A stretch of DNA of 52,022 bases from Klebsormidium nitens (lineage: Eukaryota; Streptophyta; Klebsormidiophyceae; Klebsormidiales; Klebsormidiaceae), in the NCBI GenBank assembly GCA_000708835.1, contig DF237556.1, positions 1-52,022 of the forward strand, written 5' to 3'. The notes below the pieces were generated by a model that searched no databases, was not told the origin of the DNA, and worked only from the letters and a program-made list of their open reading frames with translations. The position numbers and the translations under genes are program-made. The number at the start of each line of letters is the position of its first letter. The first letter of the stretch is position 1. Below are positions 20,957 to 33,659 of the stretch, one piece after another.

Positions 20957-23900
20957 CTACTTCTTAATCTTCTTCACAAGCACCTTGTCTTTGTTCACCA
21001 GGTCCTTGTACATCTGCTCAATCTGCTGCTTGAAGAAGGCACGGGCCTGGGGACGCTTAACCTGTACGCAAGTTCAATCTCATAATGAGGTCAATTTTGC
21101 GCAATAAGATGGTTGGAATGATAGAGGCACGTTTTCCCGACCAAGAGAAGGATGTCGAAAGGGGAGGTGCACGGCGGTCTGGCGTCAGAACCACATCAAA
21201 TAAAAAACAGACTCGAAAGAGAAGCGTCCTTTCCGAAGTATTGAGTGGAAGTCCTCGGGCGTAGAATCTTTCCGGAGCACACGCATAAATAGATAACGCG
21301 CGCTCAGGAGCTTAATTTCAATCGAGCACAATTCCGCAGCCAAGTTCGAAGTCTCTATCTGAGGGCACGATGTCCGACGCGGAAAGATGGAAGAAGAAGG
21401 AAAAGCCTTTGGGGCACGAAAAATGCAGGCGGTGCAAGACTGACGATCGAACGTGACAATTTGACTAACGTGAGCATTTCTGCCCGAAAAGCGCGTTCGC
21501 ATGGGCGGAGCTAACAGACTTTACAGCTGGCAAAGGTCTATGAGAAGTATCCGGCAATCCTCGAGAGGGTACAACGAACACTAAACTCCAACCTTTGCAA
21601 TCTACCCTGTGGCAAATCACCCGTTAAAAAGAAAAAAGAAAAGAGCAAACCTTGAACATGGGGGTGAGGAGGCCGTTCTCAATGAGAAGGGCTCCTGGGT
21701 CAGGAAGACCTGTAACTGAACCTCCGCCATGCCTGAGTTTAGCGAAACCGGCTCTCTACTTTTTAGCAAGAGAAAGAGCGCACCTTGAAAGTGGGAGTGG
21801 GGAGGCCTTTCTCAATGAGGAAAGGCTCGTGAGTGCAGAAGACCTGTGACTCAACCTCCAATTGGACTAACTCGGCCCCGCACTTTATAGAGAAGGAAAA
21901 GAGCGCACCTTGAACGTGGGCGTGAGGAGGCCGTTTTCGATGGAGAAGGGCTCGTGCGTGAGGAAGACCGCCTTGGCTTGCTCGAACCCGCGCAGCTTGG
22001 CCTCTCTAGCGACCTGGTCCATGGAAGCCAGCACAGCGGCAGCTGCTACGGGGTCGTTGCACAGCGCCTCGTAGTTGCTCGCGTGCTGCCACAAAACAAG
22101 TGACGTCAGCAAAACGTTTCTTACCCCGGACAGGATACTGCTCCGGCTCAAGAATCAGTGTGTCAATCTAACGACGCCTTACAGCGGCCGGCCGCCACTG
22201 AATTCTTGCACAGCGCTTCGTAGTTGCCCGGGGGCTGCCCCGAAACGAGTGACGTCGGTATCAGTGACGTCAGCAGAAAAATGCTACAAAGCAAAATAAG
22301 TTCCAGCACAAGGATGGTCTGTCATTTCGATGTGACGAGCACAGCAACAGACGCCGCCAGGTCCTTGCACAGCGCCTCGTAGTTGCTTGCGCGCCGCCAC
22401 GGGAATGCATTTCAGGTACCAATTTGCAATTTGGTTCGAGTTCCTGAGCAGACTGTCAACTATAGAAACTTCACCGATGCAGCTTCTGTCCAGAGCTGCA
22501 TCCAAGACAATGATCACATGTGACTCTGACGGAAGCGAAAACGGATGTGGGTGCGACAACTCCGCAAAGACGGAGTCCATGACGTGGACAACACAAATCG
22601 CTGACGCCTCGGATGCATGCAGGGAGCTGGAGGATCGGTCCGGCAGGGCCCGTGACCGAACGCAAATGAATGCTGGTAACCATTGTTCAGTCCTTATATA
22701 TCGAGACAAGACACGCGGAGTGGTCACTCAGACTTGCCTCACGATGCAAACCCGGGAGATGCAAGCAAGTTATGCTCATTAACGTTGACTGTCACCAAAA
22801 ATGCTAGATCACATGCTTCACGGAACAGAAGTGGCTCGACTTCTGGCGATGTCCTCCTTAGACACCGCTCCCAATCCTGTCCAAGGTGCGTCGGGCGCAG
22901 TTGGCAATGGAATGATCCTCAAAAATAGACCGGTGCACATATTGCTCAAACTGCGTAAGCGTTTAGAGTGGCTTTGCGAACCGGACTGCCCCCTTAGCTC
23001 ACCGGGATGCCTCGTGCCTTGGCCCACTCCGGGAGTGTTTCCGGATCTGGCACCACCACGGCCACCAGCTCAGCGTTCAGGCTATCACCTGCGACAGTGT
23101 CAATGAGAATCTTTTAGTCCTTGTCATTTATGCATCTACGCACGTAACCTCGGAGAAGCTGTTTCTGTTCGTGTTTGCTGTTCAGGCTATCGCCTGGGTG
23201 GTGAGAAAGGGCAAGACCTTTCCAATTATGTACACAGACGCAGCTGAAGAAGGTCAGAAAGCGACTGAAACAGCGAGCGGTCTGCTTGTCTGTCGCCGGG
23301 AAGGACACAGTTGTGCAGATTCACAAGTGCGAACTTCAGGACCGGCTTTTGGGCCTGCCAACGCTTCTAACCGGAACGGTGCGAATATGTAGAAGAGGCA
23401 AGGGGATTGCCAGCCGCAGCGCAGGTCAGAGATGCCCAGTCGGGCGCATCTACACAAGACGCAATGCAAAGTGTACGCTCTTCGACGTGTGCCGTATCCA
23501 AATTCCTGCAACTAGGGCTCGGTTATTTTCAGAGGATTTAGCCCGGGACGCTGCTGGCGAAACCCATCCGCCGGTTAGTCACGCCCTCTTCCACCTGTTT
23601 CGGCACACGTCACAAATCTCGGAAAGGCTACCTTCAAGCTTGCTCGCGCTTGTCTTCGCCTGACAAGCTTCCGTCTTTTGTGTATGTAAGAGTTCGGTTC
23701 GTTACAACCGAGCGGCTTCGACCCCGCACGAACCACGTACCAGCATAAAAGTAGATAGGAAGACGAGACCGTTTCCGCGTGGACTTTATAATTTTAGATT
23801 CTTCGACCGCCGTCCGTTGCTGTCCTGCTCAAAATGATGCCAGGCGCTCTGCAGGGCACTCTGCGGAGCAGCCCAAGTCATGCTGAGAAGAAAAAGTAGA

Positions 23901-26900
23901 CGGAGACTGACCGTGTATGAAGCACTGCGCAACCAAGGAGCTCCGGTTGTAGACGTTTTCGATCTTCTCCGGGGCGATGTACTCGCCTTGCGCCAGCTTG
24001 AAGATGTTCTTCTTCCTGCGCGGAGCGGGTTTTGGGGCGTCAAGACACCTGTCCTCCGAGCATAAAGTGCGCTTTGTGGCAAGAGTCGGCGCTCATTGCT
24101 ATCACAAAGAAACGAGCTGTGCAAGCAAGGGAGAAAGAGGAATTGGCGACGACAATAAGGAATGACTCGACCTCTGCAAATCAGGCTGATTGAAGAACAC
24201 GTCAGGGCAAAGAGACACAGCTACATGCAGGCTAATTTCCCCCTTGACTCCCCTTCCTCTCGGATCCTGAGGCTCGCAAAAGGTTGCTTCTTGTCTTGGC
24301 ATACAAGGGTTATGCCGGCCGCCTATTTGGCCGGCAGACGCTCTCCGTTATCGTAAGTGTAAAACACGAGTTGGAAGGTCCGATACTCGAGCTCGCGACT
24401 TTGTGAAGTTCAAGCTCTTTAAGCGGAATGCACCAGTCTGAAGCCAGTCAAGACATGCTGATTCAAAACCAAATCATTGAGTTTCCAAGGCAACACGAGC
24501 TTGCCTGTCAATGATCTTGAGCCGCCCCTTGTCGACCCACATGCCAATATCCCCGGTGTGCAACCAGCCGTCGTCGTCTACCGCGTCTCGTCTGCAGCCC
24601 ATGAATGAAAACGTATCACAGTTTGAAGTCTTTCTAGTTGGCTAGGAAGCGTCATGAAATCATCACAAGCCGCTTCGAGTGCCACTGTACCATCAGACTC
24701 CGAGACGACAGAAAAAAGCTTTCAGGGTTCGTCGAATGTAAATGACAAGCAAGAAGCGTTCAAGAAACGCGAAAGCAGGTGCGAGTACCCTCTTTACGAT
24801 GCGGGACAGCCTACAGCGGAGGCCTGAAGTCATTCGCACAAGCTTCAAAGGTTCTAGATATCCTTGCCCTCTTCCCAGACTGTTTTTTCAAGTCGCTAGA
24901 TTGCAGAACCCAAAAGTTGCTCGAGCGCGTCACCTGTTGCGAGAGCTAAGGCAGATCTTTTCGCTCATTGATGCAAATGCCTAACTGTATAAGAGCTGGC
25001 GGTATTTTCCTTATTACTTTCGAAAACCGGTCGGACAATTGAAGTGCACATGTCGGTGACGGAACCAATCACCACGTAGAGCAGCAAGTCGGGAACGAAC
25101 AAGGAAACGTTTCGGCCTTTTCTTCGTATAACCCTTGATTGAAAGGTTCCTGTTGTTTGCGCTTCTCGTAACTTACGTCTGTTCCACGTCCTTGTAGTAG
25201 CCCTTGAAGACGATCGGCCCCCGTACGCAGACCTCTCCCCGGGGGTTGGGCTTGTCATTGTTAGTGTAGTTCATCTCCGGAACGTCAACCAGCTTGACCT
25301 CTGTGGATAAGAAGGTAACGGGTTGTTTCGCGGTTCTTATGTTTTGGGTATCAGGGTTTTAGGTGCGTTCACAGCCCAAGGCATCGCGCTTGTCGTCGTT
25401 GGTGTGATTCATCTCAAAAATCCCCCCCAGCTTATTCTCTGTATAAACCTCTGTAAAGCAAGAAAATGTTATGTCCAAACCCTTTTGGTCAAATCAGCCG
25501 GCTTGACAAAACCACCGGTATAAATCTATGCAGAGCAAGAAAGGTTATGCCCAAACCCTTTGGTCAAATCAGCCGGCTTGACACACGCACCGGACTACGC
25601 TTCCCAACTCAGGGAGTGGTACTTTTAATCTTCGGTGTCTTCCATTTGAGAAACGTCGAGCAGCTTGATCTTTGTGAGTGGAAAACGACAAACCGGGTCA
25701 AACCAGTCGGTCCAAAGTCGCCCAGCTTGAGAGATATGCATCCTGGGGGTTTTCCGAGCGGAGTTTGTCCAAGAATCCAGATCTGCAGTCTACGAAATTA
25801 GGAAAATCGCCTGATTCTTCACGTGCGCGGGCAGACACAATCTTCACGAATTTTGGCTCACTCGTAATCCTCAGCAAAAGGGCAGAAGCCTCTGCAACTC
25901 GTCTCGACAAGAAACTTCAAAGGATTCTTCGTCTTTCTATTCATTGACGAGGGTGCATCGCTGGGTGCTCGAAAGAAAAGCGAAGCCACAGACCAACACC
26001 TAAACCCCATTGAACTGCAGGTCTTCAAGCCGCGTCCGGTTTCAAAGAACGATCTTCATGCCTTCTGCGGAGAGGCGCTAAGCAACTCGGTTGAGGGGAT
26101 CCGTGTGTATTCTTTCGCCAAATGCTCGGTGCCTTAAACTGCCCTTCAAGTGCCAACCGTGAATGGAAAGTTCCCACTCTTTACTCTTCCAGCCAATATC
26201 CGGAATTTGAAGGAGCTTACAAAACCGGAGAGCTCACCGCAGGCAGGGTTGGGAGCGCCCACAGAGCCCGGCTCGTTATCGCCCTCTTCTTGAGTGGAGA
26301 TGACGCAAGTGGTCTCCGTCATACCGTAGCCCTCCACCACACGTGCAACAAAGCATCTGTGAATGTCCACAAATCTGAAGTAAGTATACGCAGAAGCTAT
26401 ATCTAAATGCCTCTGGGAACATAACCGGACGGTACTTCTTGCAATTGGGACAAGACGCCTCAACGAACGAGAGTGCAGACCGCATAGACCAGCCTGCAAT
26501 TGAGTGTAGCACTTCGGGCACCGACACTGGTAGATAAAGCAAATCAAATATACGAGGATGCAGAGAGGGCTGAGGGTAAATCTTTGCGACCGTCAAACTT
26601 TGCACAGAAATGACACCACTCACGGCCACCTTGTACACTGCAATCATCATTGCTCTCTTGGGCTTAGCACGCAGAGGCCCCTAGCTTTAGAGCTGCCAAA
26701 GAGCGGACGCCTACAGCTCTTGAGAGCACGCAAAGAATCCAAGTAAGAAATCTAAAAACATTCCGGAATCCTCACATCTGCAGGAACTCGGAGACTTCGG
26801 GCGAAATGGGCGACGCCCCGGTGGCGAGGATGCGCACGCGGCCGCCTAACCGCTCCTTGATTTTGTTGAAGACGAGCCGGTCCCAGACGGGCGAGACACG

Positions 26901-29900
26901 AGTACCTGAAGGGGGAGTTTGAAGGCTTTGAGTTACAACTGCGGCCATAGGGTGGTTACTGCACCGGGCCCCTTGAACGACGTGAAAGAGAGAGGACTGT
27001 ACCACAAATGATCTCGAAAGCGAAGAGTCGACTGAACGAATCGGCCATATCACTAGAGAACAGCAACCATTAATACGCAATATTCAACGCCCGGAAGCGG
27101 ATTGGAGTTGCGCCAAACAGATTTCTGCGGCAGATCCTCGGCTGCCAGCCGGCGCATCTTAGACGAGCGGCAGCCCCTCTTAAGCCAGCTACCTTTGTCC
27201 ATCAATGAGTCGTACTTGGCAAGGTAAAATATGGAGGCCTCCAAACCGCTCGTTATCTGAACACCAACGCTGATGTGCCAAGTATGTTTGTTGCGAACAC
27301 GTCTGCCTAAAAGTAAAGCCGGGAAACGCGCACCTTTTCGTAGGCCAGCCTTCTTCGAACTGTAGGCCACGTCGAAGAGGCGCTGCTTCAGCCCGCCAGC
27401 ACTCCGTACGGTTGCGTTTATTCTGCATCAAGAAAAGCCCGGATGCCGTCAGGACGATGCAATTGCGAACAACGACGCACGAACAACATTGAAACAGACC
27501 GGGCTTCACTACACAAGTGCAAGAACGTCTCGAAACTGAGAGCCAGTGAACATCCTAATTGCTCAGCTGATCTTAAGTCGGAAATTTTGGGTTCGTCTTC
27601 GATCGACCAATCGACATTCCCGACCTGGTTAAAGACAATCTGGATTTAAACCAGGATGGGAGATGTAAATCATCGCGCAAATGACAGCCGGAGCTCGAGA
27701 TGCGCAGAGAACGACCACGAAGTCAAGCTCTGACTTCAGACCTGTCGTAGATGCGGTTGTACAGGCGGGGCACACTGGCGAAGAGCGTGGGCTTCAGCTC
27801 CTGCATGTCGTCCATCAGCTTCAGGATGTCCTGCGTGGGTGACGAAGATGCTGACGTCAGCACTCAGCGTGCACTCTGACACGCGAGAGAAGTCCAGCAA
27901 GCATCAACATGGCTCAAGATGTTGACGTTGTAAACTCGGGAACGGCTAGGAACGGCTGATAAGTACCGGGCCAGCTGCTGAACGGGGCGGATGCAAGCAT
28001 AATCTCAGAGGGAGATAGCAGAGTCGATCCCCAAATTCTGTCACTTTCGGGTCAAAGTCTTCACCTTTGGTCAGATTCTCTGCCTTCCTTTACGTATCTT
28101 CCAAACCCACTTCCCCTCCCTTCTGGTTGAACTGATTGCAGCAGAGTCGGAACAAATCGTCAATCGACGGGCAGAATGGAGAATCTCTCGGACCAACTCA
28201 CCCCTTGGTAGAAGCCGATGGCGACTCCGTTGTGGATGGCCATCTGAACATTGAGCCGTTCGTAGATGTGCGCGAGCGGGAGATAAGAGATGTGCCTGCA
28301 GACAAAAGGTCGGGCTATTGGCTTAGTACCAAGCTAAGGGGAGGTCATATCTAACCTATGAAGGTTCTGAAAAGTAGACAAAAGGTGTGACAACCCAGAG
28401 AAAAGGTCGAGATCGTTAACCAGGTAGGACCTCCACGTTGCAAAAAAAGCGTGCAACTTGAAAATCGACCATAGAGAGTGGTTTCAGATTCAAAAAGAAC
28501 ACAAACGAAAAATGTTTACGAGAATTTCCAATAGTGTAGATACACAAAACAAGCTACCAGGCAGCCAGGAACAGACGCTGCTGACTCACACATCGCCAGG
28601 AAATGTCTCATTCATCATCGCCATGCCGGCCGTGCTGGCAACGAAGTTTGAGTGCGTGATCATTGCCCCCTGCAAGAAACGCCATGCAAACAAAATAAGG
28701 GCGTGAGTCACGGCAGGAATACGTCACTAACACAAAATCGAGCACATGCGGTGTTCGAATTGGCCTAATATGGGCTTGTTGGTCCCCGCACGTGAGGATG
28801 ATAGAAGCACATAACAATTCTCCGATGTGTGGCAAACAGTGTATGCTATCCCACGACGCAGAGCTCTAGGTAGCTCTAGTTCAAGTGACTGCGACCATAA
28901 TCAACGAGAATAAGAACGCGACTTTTGACGACCAGTGGAGCGAGCAAACGCTCTGCAGCCTTTCAGTGCCGTATATACAGGCAAGTCGCACAGGATTGTG
29001 GCGCAAAAGAAGCAAAGTCCTCAGACACTCCGAAATGTACACAGCTTCCAAGTCGACTACTGGACGAAGAGTAAGCATCTTGGTGAGGGCGTACCTTGGG
29101 CGTTCCGGTGGTTCCGCTGGTGTAGCAGATGGTGGCCAAGTCTTGACATTGCGGGGGGGTGAAAGGGAGCGGGTTCACTCGCCCCTGAAACGGAAAGCAA
29201 ATCTCGAAACACTTCAGGAATAGTAGGCTTCAGGAATAGTAAGATTACCAGCCTGGGACGGGTAGGGTTAGTTTGGGGGTGTAGGGTGGGTTCGGGTGCG
29301 GAGCAGTTGATTCTAATAGGTTAGGTTTTTAGTTTTTGGTTTGAGCTTACTATTCCTTGAGCTTACTATTCCTGAAGTGTCGCGACATGGAAAGCAACCG
29401 GCTGTTCAGCCCGGCTCGTTTTGAAAGCAGAATCTGACCAGTGGCTGTTTTGAAGATTTAGGCGAAGGACTCCAACAAGGCGGCGGCGAACAAGCAACCC
29501 GTGTCTGGCTCTTTGGAGAAAGGTAGCTTGTAAGCTTGGCGACTCGAAGGGCCTTGTCTGCAATGGCTGAAGGATAAATCTTTGCAGAGCATTGCTGTGC
29601 AGGCTGCCCAGCACGCCCAGCGAAAGAACCAACGGCAAGCCAGAGAGAGTAAAGAAGGGCAGGGCTGGGCAAATAATTGAAGATTCTCCTTTTTCGGACC
29701 CTTTGAACAGACTTAATCCCTGACAACCACGAAGACCTTCTGGAAATTGGTTTTGAAAAGACTCCGCACCTGCGCTTCCAACCTCGAGTAGGGCATGATC
29801 ACAACGTCCCGCTTCGGGGGGGGGAGCGGCAAGGTCTGTTCGGTGCCCCCCACAACGACGATGACTCGGATGGAAGGGCACTCGTGAAGGATGTCCATCA

Positions 29901-32900
29901 TCTGCAGAGCAATGACGTCATCAGAACAGCTGCGCCCGAGCTGATTGACGGAGAAGGCAGGCATCAGACAAGTCTCGTAAGCACCAAGGAAAGGTATAGC
30001 TCGCGATTACCGACGGTTAGCAGTGCCTTAGGACAGAAAACATGGATCAATCCTCTGAACACGTGTTTTTGAGGCGTACGTAGACCACGTGGCATTGAGT
30101 TACTGCTCCTGTTATGCTCCAGAGGCCCCTCCACCATTTAAGAGTCACTCACATCAGAAAAGCTCGTACTACAAGAATCTGGCGCTTGAAATGCCAATAG
30201 CATAAAGATTCGTAAGAAGAGTGTAAAGGGAGCTCACAATCTGCATCTTGTCTCTTGTACAGAAGACAGCCACAAGCTCCCCATGATTGATGATGTACTT
30301 CACAGAGTCGGGCCCTGAAAGGAAAGGAGACGAAAGAGTCGGGCCCTGGGATGAAAGCAGACGACATACGAGCATGAAAGTGAGGATCGCACAACAACAC
30401 ACGAGCATGGCGAATACCAATCACACATTTTAAGACTTCACAAGGTCCGCATGAAGAACTCAAAAAGCTTTCCCGCGCTCTCCTACAGCACGCTCGCAAT
30501 CTGACCGCATGGCCGCTTCCAACTCTTGCAACCCGCTTCTCCCTGCTACACCGACGCCCCATCTTTTGGGGATCTCAACCGGAAACGAGCAGGTGACAAA
30601 AACAACCACTGCGGGAAAGTCTCGACCTGCTGATGGCGTTCAAATAGGAATCAAACGCTGAAAGAGAGTGCCTCCGGTACCCCACTTGGTCCCAGGAACT
30701 AGCTTTACACCTAAGGTCAGATAAACTGAAGCTTCAGGACACTCCATAGATGAGCCATAGATGAAGCGATAGTTCAACAATCGAACAGGCAGTTCGCTGC
30801 GAAGGACACGGTTTGTGGCTCTTCGTTTGTTGATGCAATATTTTCTTACCGAGGGTGTCGTACAGAGGCACCGAAACAAAGGCGTACGAGTTGCAGGCCT
30901 GCTCGGTAATCACCCACTCCTCACGGTTGATGAAATAGAGGCCGACCTTGGCTCCCTGCAGAGATAGGGAGGCACGTCAAAGAAGCGTCCCACACTCTAC
31001 CGTCGTGACTTGGGAAGTCACCCCCAAGCGCCCCGAATATTCATTTTCGAGGGTTTTCGGGTTTCATGCTCCAATATGAAATCTTGTATAGCTGGCGTTG
31101 TTTTCAATCTGATCGTCAATTCTCGTTTTTCCCCGTCGGATCCAATTTAGTGTCTGAAGTTTCGTCTTGATCAAGTCCCAAGTCACTAAGATACCCAGCA
31201 AGGAATCTCCAACAAGACAGCTCTAGATCCGGCGCCACGAATGAGTACTACTCTATTGGACGATCTGGAAGCAATCAATTTCTACACAGAGTGGACGCCG
31301 CAGCTGAAGCAAAGCATACACCGGGGCAAAGCTCGATAAAATACAACCTGTTTGAAGGTAAGTCCAAAAGCAAGAGACAAAGCGATTGTCACATTAGTCT
31401 TGAACTGCAAGCTTGTGATGAAGAAGCTCACCGGTTGAAGGCCTTGCTGCACCAGACCAGAGCCCACGGCAGTCCTCAAAGCGCCTGCTTCCCGGTAGGA
31501 CTTCCAGACATAGCTGCGCAAGGAGAGATTAGGATGAGTACAGACGCTGTGAATTCCATCCCAAAACAATCCTGCACTCTCTCAGCAACAACGCAGTCGG
31601 CCTCCCAGATTTGAATATTGCTTCTAGCAATGGCGAACAATCTCAGGTATGCGCAATCAATGAACGCTCGATTCAACGTACTTCTGTCCTATATGGAAAA
31701 TTCTGGCCTGAATCGAACAAAGTCGTCGAAGGGTACTCACGGGCCCACAGTGCCGTCGGGCTTGACGCGGGTCCCTAGACAAGGCTCATCAGCATAAACC
31801 CTGATGCTGCGCCTGCAGCAAACAAGAACACCCATAAATATTCAATTTTCACAGCAGTACGCACACGGTCCAAGAGGCAGAGGGTACTCTAAGCAATTGA
31901 AGACACCCATGCAGTTAGAGACTTCTCAACGCTTTGGAGAGTCTCGAACATATCTATGATAGAAGCCGCATGAAATGAGCATCGATTGCATTGCATACAC
32001 GAGAGGCGCTGACATCATCGTCGCGCAATGCTCACTCGAAGCTGTCGTGGCAGGTCTTCACATCAGGATCCTCTTGGAATCTGTGCACCAACTTCAAGGG
32101 GGAGCGTGCGGACCTGCGATTCATGAAAGAGTTTTGGTGCCAGCAAGAAGAAAACTCAAATAATAGTCATAGTCCCAGGACAACCAAAGATCAATCCTGT
32201 CCCACAAACAGCCTCCCATAGCCCATACTGATTTGATCATGACCATCCCGATTGAGAGACACAGCCCGAGGGGCAAGAAATAAAAACAGGCAACCAACTC
32301 AAGGGGATGGTCAGGAGGTCCGAGATGACCAGATCACAATCCCATTTGAATAGCAATCAAGAATGTTTGAAAGGAAGTGGACGGGGTCCTCTTTGTCACT
32401 CCTTGCGATGGGCGATAAAAAGTTCAACAAAAAAAAACACGATTCTGAAAAAAGTGGGACAAAAGTCACAACCCAAAAGATGCATGCCTTCTGCTTCATA
32501 AGCTCCCTGTGTTATGCAAGATTTTTGAGATATAGGTTACAGGACCTTTGATTGCCTGGCAATTCGTTGTCTAAACCAAGTTCTCAGGCAACAGCTTTAG
32601 TAAACACCGTTACGCTCCAACTAATACGGAGGGCAAATACAGAAGGTGAACGTCTATCCAGCATGTATGTGATCGATCTTTTCAATTTTATCAGCCAACT
32701 GCTTGAAAGTATCAGGAAAGTCCTTAAGCGCATGTCACCTGTGTACATTCCACTTGCCCTCTGATAGCCGCTCTGGAAGGACAACGCTAAACCCTTGATC
32801 TGTACACAATGGTAAGGCAGGATAAAATTTGCATGAGCATGATTACTTGAAGGTGTCAAGCACAGACTCCTTCTTTAGCAAGTACAAAAGCTTCTCTTTC

Positions 32901-33659
32901 ATGACCGCATAACGACCTCCATAGACGCTATATGTCGGGCCAGCTCTCTAGGGTAAAGCTGCTAGATGCTATACTGACAATCTTCAGCAATGTTTTTCTG
33001 CAGAAGGCCCACCCACCTGAAAGGACCTATCATGACTAGTCATAGAGCAAACTTTGTGCCCTCGTTGTCTAGGGTCAGCTCTCAAGCGTACCTAGCAACC
33101 ACCAGGCTTGAAACCTTACATGGATAATCCTGTCCTGGATAAAGCAACAGCCAAGCGACCTACCTACTAAGTACTCTCCAGCTGTGGTCTGAAGATGCAA
33201 CAAATCACTACCAGCTGGTCCTGCGGGGAGACAAGAAATCTCGAATCATGTATCCAAAGTGGTGTCACACGTCTAGCAAAAGGGCAGGTATACTTCCAAA
33301 TTGTTCACATGTCCTCAGTTTCAGCCACCTGTGCACGCTGCTGCCACCGCAAGGGAAGATTTTCCCTGACAGACAGATACCACAATATGTTCACCCTAGG
33401 GCATCAAATCAGATGCAACAACAGCGAGTTCGCCCTCCAACTTCAATACGGTTTGGATTCTATCCTTGTCATCTTGTTGCCCTGATGTCGTCCCGTCACT
33501 ACCTTTCGAAATAAGTTCCGCAACGGGTCCATCAATGCATCACAATTCCCATATCCTCGCAAAAGAAGAAAGATGGGAAATTCAAGGAGACCTACCTGCG
33601 GCATCATTTTCAACATGCTTCCTGAGGATTGCTAAGCGTCGCTCTGCAGCCTCCGCCAT
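20957..33659 (-). CDS. LACS: peroxisomal-type long-chain acyl-CoA synthetase (LACS6/7-like), 21 exons
   Basis: It should activate long-chain fatty acids to acyl-CoA (ATP, CoA) for peroxisomal beta-oxidation. Exons in order: 33659-33596, 32799-32739, 32113-32036, 31812-31741, 31513-31432, 30955-30850, 30314-30238, 29901-29770, 29184-29095, 28669-28590, 28295-28202, 27830-27742, 27422-27334, 26905-26776, 26356-26238, 25300-25177, 24591-24505, 24015-23912, 23088-23003, 22085-21909, 21061-20957. All phases agree and give 681 residues (AtLACS6 is 701). Motifs: PTS2-like R8-L-x5-H15-[12 protein letters not shown] (about 80-91); [10 protein letters not shown] (245-254); [17 protein letters not shown] (423-429); DGWLHTGD (503-510); [28 protein letters not shown], then VKRPQ. 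There is no C-terminal PTS1 (it ends KKIKK). Intron 17 is GC-AG. The exon 1-2 junction lacks about 14 residues seen in Arabidopsis, so a small missed exon is possible. Confidence 0.93.
21651..21880 (-). repeat. two decayed tandem copies of the 3' edge of LACS exon 20 plus donor
   Basis: In the intron after exon 20, segments starting near 21,651 and 21,783 repeat the end of the exon and its donor at 21,909 (plus-strand text ccttgaacgtgggcgtgagg and onward to aggaagacc), with about 128-bp spacing. The 21,783 copy keeps the donor-side gagcgcac unchanged; the 21,651 copy has gagcaaac. Both lose the frame. They are pseudo-exon ends lying just downstream of the real one. Confidence 0.75.
22200..22405 (-). 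repeat. two decayed copies of the 5' edge of LACS exon 20
   Basis: The exon start (plus-strand text ttgcacagcgcctcgtagttgc followed by gtgctgccac across the acceptor at 22,086) recurs at about 22,204-22,240 and 22,363-22,402 in the upstream intron. Copies keep the exon edge and the acceptor-side ctgcc or gccgccac text with substitutions. Note also repeated gtgacgtc motifs between the copies. Confidence 0.7.
25378..25690 (-). repeat. two decayed copies of the 5' edge of LACS exon 16, plus a 77-bp tandem repeat
   Basis: The exon edge (plus-strand cttgtcattgttagtgtagt and on to gcttgacctctgtggataa) is echoed at about 25,387-25,450 (cttgtcgtcgttggtgtgat, ending agcttattctctgtataa) and about 25,630-25,683 (atcttcggtgtcttccattt, ending agcttgatctttgtgagtgg). 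Between them, agcaagaaa-gttatg-ccaaaccctttggtcaaatc is repeated twice (about 25,457-25,510 and 25,535-25,582). Confidence 0.7.
29192..29397 (+). mobile_element. foldback/MITE-like element B in LACS intron 8
   Basis: The 9-bp direct repeat ggaaagcaa at 29,192-29,200 and 29,389-29,397 encloses 188 bp. The ends form 43-bp imperfect inverted repeats (acacttcaggaatagta shared exactly), each carrying ggaatagta twice. The interior from about 29,231 is the shared core: gggacgggtagggttagttt, ggggg, gggtgggttcgggtgcggag, then a T-rich end. Element B lies in LACS intron 8, oriented against the gene. On the transcribed strand its target repeat (ttgctttcc) sits 6 nt from the acceptor AG of exon 9 and serves as the pyrimidine tract. 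Confidence 0.85.

Noticed and set aside
20957-21061. C-terminal KKIKK of LACS as an ER-retrieval signal
   Set aside because: Dilysine signals need Lys at -3 and -4 (or -5). Position -3 is Ile here. The N-terminal PTS2-like motif is the better targeting evidence.
32645-32735. minus-strand text [20 protein letters not shown]
   Set aside because: Looks coding, but it lies just after the exon 2 donor, has no usable donor before its stop and is not needed for the LACS frame.
32827-32960. possible extra LACS exon (reads [18 protein letters not shown], ending TFK and a stop)
   Set aside because: Protein-like text, but it ends in a stop without a donor. Exon 1 joins exon 2 at 32,799 in phase without it.
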